This document shows, piece by piece, positions 1 to 5,488 of a DNA stretch of 14,649 nucleotides; position 1 is the first letter of the stretch, and the number at the start of each line of letters is the position of its first letter. The DNA lies in NCBI GenBank assembly GCA_903860995.1, contig CAIOSS010001086.1, positions 1 to 14,649 of the forward strand, given 5' to 3'. The DNA comes from an uncultured delta proteobacterium. GTDB lineage: Bacteria > Myxococcota_A > Polyangia > Polyangiales > Ga0077539. The position numbers were made by a program, and so were the translations under genes. Below the pieces are notes generated by a model that did no database searches, was not told the origin of the DNA, and saw only the letters and a list, made by a program, of their open reading frames with translations.

Positions 1-135
1 ATGCGTCGGGGGGCGGAGGAGTTCGGGCGCGCAGTAGAGGAGATGGCGCTGAAGCAGGCGCACTCCGAGGTGTTCTTCAGCTCGCGGTCGAAGTCGGCGC
101 GCGGCCGCTCGACCCGCGACGACGACGACACCTGA
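1..135 (+). CDS. C-terminal fragment or very small hypothetical protein
   Basis: The frame beginning at base 1 is open for 44 codons and stops with TGA at 133-135. It happens to begin with ATG at the first base of the window, so I cannot tell whether this is a true start or an internal methionine of a longer gene cut by the window edge. The second is more likely, because no leader is visible. The peptide has an amphipathic charged start (GAEEFGRAVEEMALKQ) and a basic, serine-rich tail ending in four aspartates. That looks like a disordered C-terminus. No function can be assigned. Confidence 0.4.
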   Translation: MRRGAEEFGRAVEEMALKQAHSEVFFSSRSKSARGRSTRDDDDT

Positions 136-183
136 GGGGCTCACGCCGGCGCGCCCGTCGCGGCGAAGGGAGAGACCTTCGAA

Positions 184-375
184 ATGCGCTGGTTCGTGAA
201 CAACACCGACGCTGCGGTGACGCGTCCGGGTGCGGTCCTTCGCGGTCCGATGCGAGGCGGGAAGGACACGTACCTGCGCGACACGCTGCGACGCCTGCTC
301 GCCGGAGAGAAGGATCTCTCGGTGATGTTGCCCGAGAGCTACGCCGCGCGCGTGAAGGCGGCGGCTGCGACCTGA
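184..375 (+). CDS. Small hypothetical protein, 63 aa
   Basis: This is a 63-codon ORF with an ATG start preceded by GGGAGAG at a suitable distance, which supports translation. The product is basic and soluble, with no membrane segment. The middle (GPMRGGKDTYLRDTLRRLL) is helix-prone. GGK is not a complete Walker A motif, so no nucleotide binding is claimed. It lies 48 bases after the preceding small frame and ends 7 bases before the end of the convergent minus-strand gene. Its stop codon sits in one arm of a small inverted repeat shared with the opposing stop. I do not recognise the family. It could be a spurious ORF in GC-rich DNA, but its leader and amino-acid composition favour a real gene. 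Confidence 0.5.
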   Translation: MRWFVNNTDAAVTRPGAVLRGPMRGGKDTYLRDTLRRLLAGEKDLSVMLPESYAARVKAAAAT

Positions 376-385
376 GGGGACCTCA
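373..385. repeat. Inverted repeat holding both convergent stop codons
   Basis: TGAGG-GGA-CCTCA forms a perfect 5-bp stem with a 3-base loop. The left arm contains the TGA of the plus-strand 63-aa ORF (373-375), and the right arm is the complement of the minus-strand gene's TGA (383-385). It might act as a minimal shared terminator, but the stem is short and has no T tract on either side. Confidence 0.3.
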
Positions 386-838
386 CGGACCGGGCTCGGG
401 GAGTCCCTTGGGCTCTCCCTCCTCGAACTCGCTGACATCGGCGTGGATGGCCTCGCGGATGACCCGATCGGTGAGGTCGGCGAGGTGCTTCTCCAGCTCG
501 TCGGAGAGCGCGAGGTACTCGGGCCAGAGCGTCTTGTTGTGGAACTTACGCGGCGCGAGAACCAACACCGTGCTGGTGCGCTGCCCCCTCTCTCGATAGG
601 GCGTCAGCCCGTAGCGGCGGCGGAGCGCGACGAAGAGCTTGCGCCTCCACGGGTCCGGCAGGCTGTAGGACATGACGATGTCCCGCCACTCGGTGCGCTG
701 CGCCGCGAGCCGGGCGCGGATGCGCTCCGCGACAAGGCGCGCGGCCTCGCGCTCGCCGTCACTGGTGGTGCCCGCGTGCAGCGCCTCGATCTTGCGGCGC
801 TTCGACCAGAGCGTCGCTTCGTCCATCGCGGGCGCCAC
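383..838 (-). CDS. Hypothetical protein, 151 aa
   Basis: The minus-strand ORF starts with GTG at 838; an ATG four codons in (826) is an equally good start. Composition and helix pattern look truly coding. The N-terminal 50 residues (KRRKIEALHAGTTSDGEREA, then AAERIRARL-type helix) loosely resemble the short helical domain of DUF2786 proteins, in which a KI..LL..A..ts..Ea..A pattern occurs. The resemblance is weak. The middle is basic and aromatic (WRRKLFVALRRRYGL, then YRERGQR), and the C-terminal third is acidic. There is no signal peptide or membrane segment. The gene is convergent to the preceding small plus-strand ORF and divergent from the kinase locus. A 137-residue plus-strand frame overlaps it, but is much less protein-like. 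Function unknown; a nucleic-acid-associated role is only a guess from the basic centre. Confidence 0.7.
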   Translation of the reverse strand: MAPAMDEATLWSKRRKIEALHAGTTSDGEREAARLVAERIRARLAAQRTEWRDIVMSYSLPDPWRRKLFVALRRRYGLTPYRERGQRTSTVLVLAPRKFHNKTLWPEYLALSDELEKHLADLTDRVIREAIHADVSEFEEGEPKGLPEPGP

Positions 839-914
839 CGTAGCCCACGCCGATGACGGACCGGGAGACCCTCATGGTCGCCGCCAACCACGACCTCGTC
901 AGCCCCTCAAGACG

Positions 915-929
915 CCCCTCGCGGAGGGG
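915..929. repeat. Perfect hairpin CCCCTC-GCG-GAGGGG
   Basis: A 6-bp perfect GC-rich stem with a 3-base loop lies 77 bases upstream of the minus-strand hypothetical gene. There is no downstream T run, so a classic intrinsic terminator is not supported. It may be an operator or an RNA hairpin. Confidence 0.4.
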
Positions 930-942
930 TTACGATGACGGT

Positions 943-973
943 CCTCGTCGTGGTGATCGTCGGCTCGACGAGG
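943..973. repeat. 8-bp inverted repeat with 15-base spacer
   Basis: CCTCGTCG at 943-950 is the exact reverse complement of CGACGAGG at 966-973. Spacing between half-site centres is about two helical turns, which is compatible with a dimeric regulator site. In DNA this GC-rich a chance repeat is possible. Confidence 0.35.
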
Positions 974-993
974 CGGACCCTTTACCCATCCGA

Positions 994-1012
994 TCGCCGA
1001 CGCGCTCGGCGA
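994..1012. repeat. 7-bp inverted repeat with 5-base loop
   Basis: TCGCCGA at 994-1000 and TCGGCGA at 1006-1012 are perfect reverse complements separated by CGCGC. It could fold as an RNA hairpin or serve as a palindromic protein site. It lies in the middle of the non-coding region. Confidence 0.35.
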
Positions 1013-1145
1013 CTTTCACCGGGTGGTCGCCCGCGTCGAACCCGCCCGCGCGACACCGGGCGCGCTCGTCGCCCAGACGCGCGACGGACACCTCGAACCG
1101 CGGCGCAGCGGCGCGTGGGGTTGCGCCTGATCTCCCGGACTGGAA

Positions 1146-1166
1146 CCGGCGTTCTGGCAACGCCGG
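1146..1166. repeat. 8-bp inverted repeat with 5-base loop
   Basis: CCGGCGTT at 1146-1153 and AACGCCGG at 1159-1166 are perfect reverse complements separated by CTGGC. It lies 50 bases upstream of the possible 62-aa ORF that precedes the kinase. This is the strongest hairpin in the region and is well placed to be an operator or leader structure for the kinase transcript. Confidence 0.45.
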
Positions 1167-1216
1167 GCACGACGGAGTATGGGTGCCGGAATTACGAACC
1201 CGGGGGGGCAGCGACG

Positions 1217-1405
1217 ATGGCGGGGAAGACGCGAACGAAGACGGCAGCGCCGACCGACGGCGCCTGGGTCGAGGCCGTGGCGGGTGGGTCGCGGCTCACG
1301 CCGCCCGCTGATGCGCTCGAGGGTCCGGGGATGCCGGGAGTGAGCCCTCGTCACGGGCCGCCAACCGGGACGATCACCCTGTATCGTGCGACCGCGGTTG
1401 TGTAG
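1217..1405 (+). CDS. Possible small protein encoded just before the kinase, 62 aa
   Basis: ATG at 1217 is preceded by a G-rich stretch (GGGGGGG at 1202-1208) at a fair Shine-Dalgarno distance. The frame runs 62 codons to TAG at 1403-1405, 12 bases before the kinase ATG. The stop overlaps the kinase ribosome-binding site (AGGAGG), a common arrangement in translational coupling. The product has a basic N-terminus (MAGKTRTKTAAP), a proline/glycine-rich middle (PPADALEGPGMPGVSP) and a beta-like end (GTITLYRATAVV). A longer in-frame version from 935 is possible, but its N-terminal half looks non-coding. No family recognised. It may be a real leader protein or a chance ORF. Confidence 0.4.
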   Translation: MAGKTRTKTAAPTDGAWVEAVAGGSRLTPPADALEGPGMPGVSPRHGPPTGTITLYRATAVV

Positions 1406-1414
1406 GAGGCCTCC
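1404..1414 (+). promoter_or_regulatory. Strong RBS for the kinase, inside a palindrome
   Basis: AGGAGG at 1404-1409 lies 8 bases before the kinase ATG at 1418, which fixes that start. The same bases form the 10-bp palindrome GGAGGCCTCC (1405-1414), so a local fold could hide the ribosome-binding site. A very similar AGGAGGCCT occurs before the gene starting at 4325. Confidence 0.6.
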
Positions 1415-1417
1415 ACG

Positions 1418-3175
1418 ATGCTCCAGCCCGGAACCCTGATCGACCAGCGTTACCGACTCGCCGCCCGACTGGGGGAGGGGACCTTCGGCGAGGTGTGGCG
1501 CGCCGAGGACGCCCGGTTGTCCAACCGTGCGGTGGCGGTGAAGTTTCTGAAGGCCGAGTTTCTCGGTCACGCAGAGGCCGTGAGCCGCTTCGAGTCCGAG
1601 GCCGACGCGCTCGCGCAGGTGCAGCACTCGAACGTCGTCGGCGTGCTCGACCGCGGCCTCTGGTCGGGCCACCGCTATCTCGTGACGGAGTTCGTCGCGG
1701 GCGCACCGCTCACCGCGTGGCTCGATGAGCACCGGCAGCGGCGGGTCTTTCCGGCGCTCGCCACCGTCGCCACGCTGCTCGATCAACTCTGCGCCGGCGT
1801 CGAGGCCGCCCACGCCGTGAGGGTGCCCGGCCCGATCATTCACCGCGACCTCAAGCCCGACAACGTGCTGCTCCGCGAGCAGGTCACGGGCGAGACCATC
1901 GTGAAGATCGTGGACTTCGGCATCGCGCAACTCGGCGGACGCACCGGCACGCGCACCGGCGCCATGATGGGAACACCCGTCTACATGGCGCCCGAACAGG
2001 CCCTCGGAAACATCGCCGCGGTCGGTCCGGCGACGGACGTGTTCGCGCTCGCGGTGATCGCCGTCGAGCTTCTCACCCTCCGCGCGATGCCCGACGAGGC
2101 GGAGCCGTGGTGGGGCATGGCGATGCAGCGCGCCGGGGACATGCGCGGGCTGCTGGGGTCGCTGCGGAACGATGTTCCGGCGGCCGTCTGGGACGTCGTG
2201 GTGGCGGCGCTGCATCCCCGCTCGGCCGAGCGCACACCCTCCGCCGGCGCCCTGCGACGGGCACTGCAGGCCGCGCTCTCCGCGACGCCGTCGCTCTCCC
2301 CGCGGAGCACCGTCGAACCCGACGTGCCCGCTCCGGCGTATCACCCCACGATGCCGCTCACCGCGGGGTCCGTTCCGGTGCCGACCGTCTGGAGCGCTCC
2401 GCCGGTCGCGTCGAGCACCACGGCGCCGCTGTCGCGGGCGCAGGCCACCGCGCGCCCCGAGCGCCCCCGCGGCGCGTGGATCGCGGCCGGAGCCGTCGCG
2501 GTCGTCGCGCTGGGCGTCGCGTCTGCGCTGCGCACGACAGGCGGACGCGCGAGCGCGACCGAGGCTCCGCCGCTCGCGGTCGTGCCATCGACGCCCGTCG
2601 CGCCGACAGAGCCCATCGTCGAAGAGACGCGGTCACCCCCGCCGCCGGTCGTCGTCCCCGCGGCGGCGGAGCCGGTGCCCGTGCAGCAGTCGTTCGACGC
2701 GGCGCCGGCGCTTCGCGGGTTTCTGCAACGGTGGCTGCGCGCCCTCCGCACGGCGTCCCCCACGGACGACTTCGGGCTCTTCTACGCCGACCGGGTCTCG
2801 TGGAATTCCGGGCTGCGAACGCCCGAGCAGATTCAAGTGCAGGTCTTCGAGAAGGCCGCCGGCGGCGGGTCCGTGAGCGTGGACCTCGCCCGCTCCACCT
2901 GGCGCATGGAGGATCCGGCCTCGCCCGATGCGGCGCGCGCGTGTCGGGAGATGATCGGCGCGACCGGCGACACGTGGGTCATCCGCGCCTGGGCCGTCGA
3001 GATGGACCCGCGGCGAAGCGGGGCGGCGATGTGTCAGCGCCTCGAAGGCGTGTACCTGCTGCGCGTGCGGCAGCGCGCCGACGGGCCGCACATCTGCCAC
3101 GAGACGTGGTCGCTGCGAGAGGGCATCTGCGCGTCGTGCCCGACGGCGTTCGTCTGCCGCGGGCGCGGGCGGTAG
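1418..3175 (+). CDS. Receptor-type Ser/Thr protein kinase with Cys-rich outer domain
   Basis: This is a 585-aa Hanks-type Ser/Thr kinase. The catalytic domain (about 12-285) has all key elements: glycine loop LGEGTFGEV (G19, G21, G24), ATP lysine K42 in VAVKFLK, a likely helix-C glutamate near E61, catalytic loop HRDLKPDN (D144, K146, N149), DFG at 166-168, a Thr/Ser-bearing activation loop, and APE at 191-193. It should therefore be active. HRD makes it an RD kinase, usually switched on by activation-loop phosphorylation. A Pro/Ala/Thr-rich linker (about 290-350) leads to one membrane helix (about 353-371). The outer C-terminal domain (about 430-585) has six cysteines, four in the last 30 residues, suggesting disulfides. 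It could be an NTF2/SnoaL-like sensor fold, but that is unproven. The targets and the ligand are unknown. The sigma-like gene begins 154 bases downstream, so a shared transcript is possible. Confidence 0.95.
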   Translation: MLQPGTLIDQRYRLAARLGEGTFGEVWRAEDARLSNRAVAVKFLKAEFLGHAEAVSRFESEADALAQVQHSNVVGVLDRGLWSGHRYLVTEFVAGAPLTAWLDEHRQRRVFPALATVATLLDQLCAGVEAAHAVRVPGPIIHRDLKPDNVLLREQVTGETIVKIVDFGIAQLGGRTGTRTGAMMGTPVYMAPEQALGNIAAVGPATDVFALAVIAVELLTLRAMPDEAEPWWGMAMQRAGDMRGLLGSLRNDVPAAVWDVVVAALHPRSAERTPSAGALRRALQAALSATPSLSPRSTVEPDVPAPAYHPTMPLTAGSVPVPTVWSAPPVASSTTAPLSRAQATARPERPRGAWIAAGAVAVVALGVASALRTTGGRASATEAPPLAVVPSTPVAPTEPIVEETRSPPPPVVVPAAAEPVPVQQSFDAAPALRGFLQRWLRALRTASPTDDFGLFYADRVSWNSGLRTPEQIQVQVFEKAAGGGSVSVDLARSTWRMEDPASPDAARACREMIGATGDTWVIRAWAVEMDPRRSGAAMCQRLEGVYLLRVRQRADGPHICHETWSLREGICASCPTAFVCRGRGR

Positions 3176-3287
3176 CGCGGAGCGACTGTGTGACGACGGT
3201 TGACGCCGTGCTCGCTCGTGCGCTGGAGTCCCGCTCCGCCGCCGCGTGGGTGCCCATACCCCGCCCGGCTCTTCGTTCGAGCCTCCG

Positions 3288-3299
3288 AGAGCGTGCTCT
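3288..3299. repeat. Palindrome AGAGC-GT-GCTCT upstream of sigma-like gene
   Basis: A 5+5 bp perfect palindrome with a 2-base centre lies about 30 bases before the preferred ATG of the sigma-like gene (3330). If translation begins there, this is a plausible operator in the promoter or leader. If the GTG at 3246 is used, it lies within the coding region instead. Confidence 0.3.
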
Positions 3300-3329
3300 T
3301 TGACTGACTGCTTCCCCCGCCCAGCATCG

Positions 3330-4328
3330 ATGGTCGAAGCCCTCGTCGGCGACGATCGCGCCACGGCCGAAGCCGCCTACGTCGAGCTCCAGCGGCGGGT
3401 CCGACGCAGCCGTCACCCGCGCGTGCTGCGCGCGACGCCCGCCGAGCTCGCCGAGCTCGTCCAGGAGGTCGCGCTCCTCCTCACCCGCGAACCCGCGGCC
3501 GCCGCCGTCGAATCCATCCACACCTGGAGCGGCCTCACGACCGCCATCCACCGCTGGATCGACCAGTGCCGCGGAGAGTCCATCGAAGACCGCGCCAACG
3601 CCTATCACGAACACCTCTGGAAGAAGACCGGCGCCGTGCTCCTGCACTCCGGGCGCTTCACCACCTTCAAGGTCGGATCGGTCCTCTGCTACGCGCTGGC
3701 GCATCGCCCGGTCGCCGCGCAGGGGCTCGCCAGCGAGGCGCTGAAATCACTGCTCCCGCCGCTCGCCGCCCGGCTCCACGCGGCGCGCGCAGACCAGCTC
3801 GGCGAGGTGGTCGCCCACGATGACCTCGTCGCACAGCTCGAACGCATCTTCACCCTCGGCGCAAACACCCCCCGCTCGCGCGCCTTTCTCGTCGACGCCG
3901 TCTTCGCGAGCCTGGCCATCGCCCGCGGCCCCGCGGTCGAGCCCCTCGCCGACGAGGAGACCGCGAGCGCACCGACGCACGCCGAGCACGCCGATCCCAC
4001 GGGCGCCCTCGCCGACCGCGACGCGACGCGACTGGCGCAGCTCTTCGTCGACGCGCTGCCCCCGCGGACGCGCACCGCCGCGCGCCTGCGGTTCGCAAAC
4101 CTGGACGACGGACCGCGCTCGCTCGAAGAGGTGGGCCGCCACCTGGGGGTCTCCCGCGGAACCGCGGAGAACGAGGTGGGCGACGCGCGCGGGCGCTTCG
4201 GTGCGGCCTGGCGCGAGCTCGTCGCCCGGGAAGACCTCTCCGACGACGAACAAGTGAGAATTCTGACCAGGGTCGTTGAAATCCTCCGCGCTGACGCCTT
4301 CGTCCCAAACGAGGAGGCCTCTTCATGA
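3330..4328 (+). CDS. Diverged sigma-70-family-like transcription factor
   Basis: The 332-aa product (from ATG 3330) ends in a recognisable sigma region 4: DALPPRTRTAARLRF (about 242-256) followed by the helix-turn-helix SLEEVGRHLGVSRGTAENEV (264-283), which would contact the -35 element. Near the N-terminus, AELAELVQEVALLL (38-51) followed by TWSGLTTAIHRWIDQCR resembles sigma region 2 (core RNA polymerase binding). Between them lies an unusually long helical insert (about 80-230), and there is a tail of about 35 residues. ECF sigma factors are typically near 180-200 aa, so this is large. The start is uncertain: GTG 3246 would add 28 poorly conserved-looking residues, and neither site has a strong RBS. 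The stop overlaps the next ATG (ATGA), so it is translationally coupled to the next gene. It may be an active alternative sigma or a derived regulator. Confidence 0.7.
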   Translation: MVEALVGDDRATAEAAYVELQRRVRRSRHPRVLRATPAELAELVQEVALLLTREPAAAAVESIHTWSGLTTAIHRWIDQCRGESIEDRANAYHEHLWKKTGAVLLHSGRFTTFKVGSVLCYALAHRPVAAQGLASEALKSLLPPLAARLHAARADQLGEVVAHDDLVAQLERIFTLGANTPRSRAFLVDAVFASLAIARGPAVEPLADEETASAPTHAEHADPTGALADRDATRLAQLFVDALPPRTRTAARLRFANLDDGPRSLEEVGRHLGVSRGTAENEVGDARGRFGAAWRELVAREDLSDDEQVRILTRVVEILRADAFVPNEEASS

Positions 4329-5488
4329 TCATCGACGGCGAGCTGCTCGCCCGCGCCGTGCGCCTCTGCGAGGAGCTACGCGCCTGCATGGGGCCTGACG
4401 AATTGGAGTCCGACCTGGGCCCTCCGGCCGACGACGACCTGCGACCGGACGAGGCCTTTCTCCGCCGTGCCCGCGCCGCCCGACCGTCGCGCCCGGCGCG
4501 CGTCGATCGCGGCCAGCTCTGGGTGGTCGCCCCCGAGCGATCGTCGCGGGGCGCGCGCGCGCTGCTGCTGCTCACGCACGTCGACGGCGAGCAGGTGCGG
4601 GGGTTCGTCGTGTCCGACGAAGCGTGGATCGCCCGGCCGGGCGACGTCGTACTGCCCGGCACGGAGACACCCGTGGCCGAGGCGATGGTCGTCCTGCTCG
4701 GGCGCGACGTCGGGGTCCCGCGGTCACGGCTGCTCCACTTCGTCGGAATCGTGGCGCGCGCCACCCTGCGGCGCGTGGTGGCCGTGCAGGGCGCGCTCCG
4801 TGACGCCACGCCGATCGAGCACGCCGGCGACGTTCGCCGCGCCGACCTCCTGGGCGCCCGCCGCGCCGCGCGAACCCTCGCGCGCCACCGCTCGATCGCC
4901 GCCGACGGCGCGCCCCTGGAGTGGCTCTGCGGGACACCCCTCGACGACCCCGAAGACCCGCGCTTCGAGGCCCATGAGGTGATGTCCTGGGCCACCGCCT
5001 GGATCGAAGCGTGGGCGTCCTGCGAGGTCGTCTCCCCCGCGCGCTCGCCGAACGCGCCATCGCCGGCAGTCGGCATGATCGCCCGCATCGGAGCGCTCCT
5101 CGCCTCCCTTCCCCCGATGCCCCACCTCGACGGCGGGCTGGGCCTGCACGCGCTCCCCGGCGCGCTGCGCGGCCCCGCGGACGAGGCCACCCGGTCGTGG
5201 CGCTTCGGCGTCGCGGTGGGCTCCGCAGCACTGGCGGACGTGCGACTCACCGCCGAGCCCAACCGCCTGCGGGCCAGCGCCCATGTCGTCGGATGCGACG
5301 GCGTCCCGCGCGTCGGCGCGCACCTCCGCCTGCGCAACGTCGTGACCACCGAAGAAGCGATCGGCGCCACCGACGCTCAGGGCGTGGTGCTGCCCGTGGT
5401 GCTGGCGCTCCGGGACGCCGAGGCCGCGGAAATCACCCTCGAAGTGAGCGGCCCCGACGGGGTCGAGGTGCTGCGGCTTGCCCTCTAG
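4325..5488 (+). CDS. Two-domain uncharacterised protein of sigma/CHAT operon
   Basis: A 387-aa soluble protein whose ATG overlaps the sigma-like gene's stop (ATGA), with AGGAGG at 4312-4317 as RBS. Three parts are visible. Residues 1-58 form an acidic helical N-terminus. Residues about 60-135 form a beta-rich block that opens GQLWVVAPE and contains ALLLLTHVDGEQVRGFVV and DVVLPGTETPV, a pattern reminiscent of the MazF/PemK SH3-like barrel. Residues about 300-387 form a second beta-rich region (VPRVGAHLRLRN, then ATDAQGVVLPV, then ITLEVSGPDG) resembling a carboxypeptidase-regulatory or Ig-like sandwich. A helical linker joins the two. No catalytic residues are obvious. Its place between a sigma-like factor and a CHAT peptidase suggests it is the sigma partner, the protease substrate, or both. 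Both domain calls are inferences. Confidence 0.65.
   Translation: MIIDGELLARAVRLCEELRACMGPDELESDLGPPADDDLRPDEAFLRRARAARPSRPARVDRGQLWVVAPERSSRGARALLLLTHVDGEQVRGFVVSDEAWIARPGDVVLPGTETPVAEAMVVLLGRDVGVPRSRLLHFVGIVARATLRRVVAVQGALRDATPIEHAGDVRRADLLGARRAARTLARHRSIAADGAPLEWLCGTPLDDPEDPRFEAHEVMSWATAWIEAWASCEVVSPARSPNAPSPAVGMIARIGALLASLPPMPHLDGGLGLHALPGALRGPADEATRSWRFGVAVGSAALADVRLTAEPNRLRASAHVVGCDGVPRVGAHLRLRNVVTTEEAIGATDAQGVVLPVVLALRDAEAAEITLEVSGPDGVEVLRLAL

Larger units (their letters stand above)
839..1216. other. Non-coding divergent intergenic region with hairpins
   Basis: This stretch of about 380 bases lies between the starts of the divergent minus-strand hypothetical gene and the kinase locus. 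Frames that cross it (for example 853-1311 plus, 930-1160 minus) give arginine/proline/serine-rich translations typical of chance ORFs. It holds at least four inverted repeats: 915-929, 943-973, 994-1012 and 1146-1166. Any promoters for the flanking divergent genes should be here, but I cannot pick a convincing -35/-10 pair. Confidence 0.55.

Noticed and set aside
184..375. GGK in the 63-aa protein as a P-loop
   Set aside because: The glycine pattern of GxxxxGK(S/T) is incomplete and the protein is too short for a nucleotide-binding fold.
853..1311. 152-residue plus-strand ORF in the intergenic region
   Set aside because: The translation is rich in Arg, Ser, Pro and Gly with no hydrophobic core, and it overlaps the more plausible 62-aa ORF in another frame.
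1016..2344. 442-residue minus-strand ORF opposite the kinase gene
   Set aside because: It lies antisense to an unmistakable kinase domain, and its translation is Arg/His/Gly-rich without domain features. Long antisense frames are expected in GC-rich DNA.
3198..3230. TTGACG as a -35 box upstream of the sigma-like gene
   Set aside because: No acceptable -10 hexamer lies 15-19 bases downstream (the sequence there is around CTGGAG), so a housekeeping promoter is not supported.
3850..5370. 506-residue minus-strand ORF opposite the sigma-like and middle genes
   Set aside because: It is Arg/Ser/Ala-rich low-complexity translation antisense to two well-formed overlapping genes.
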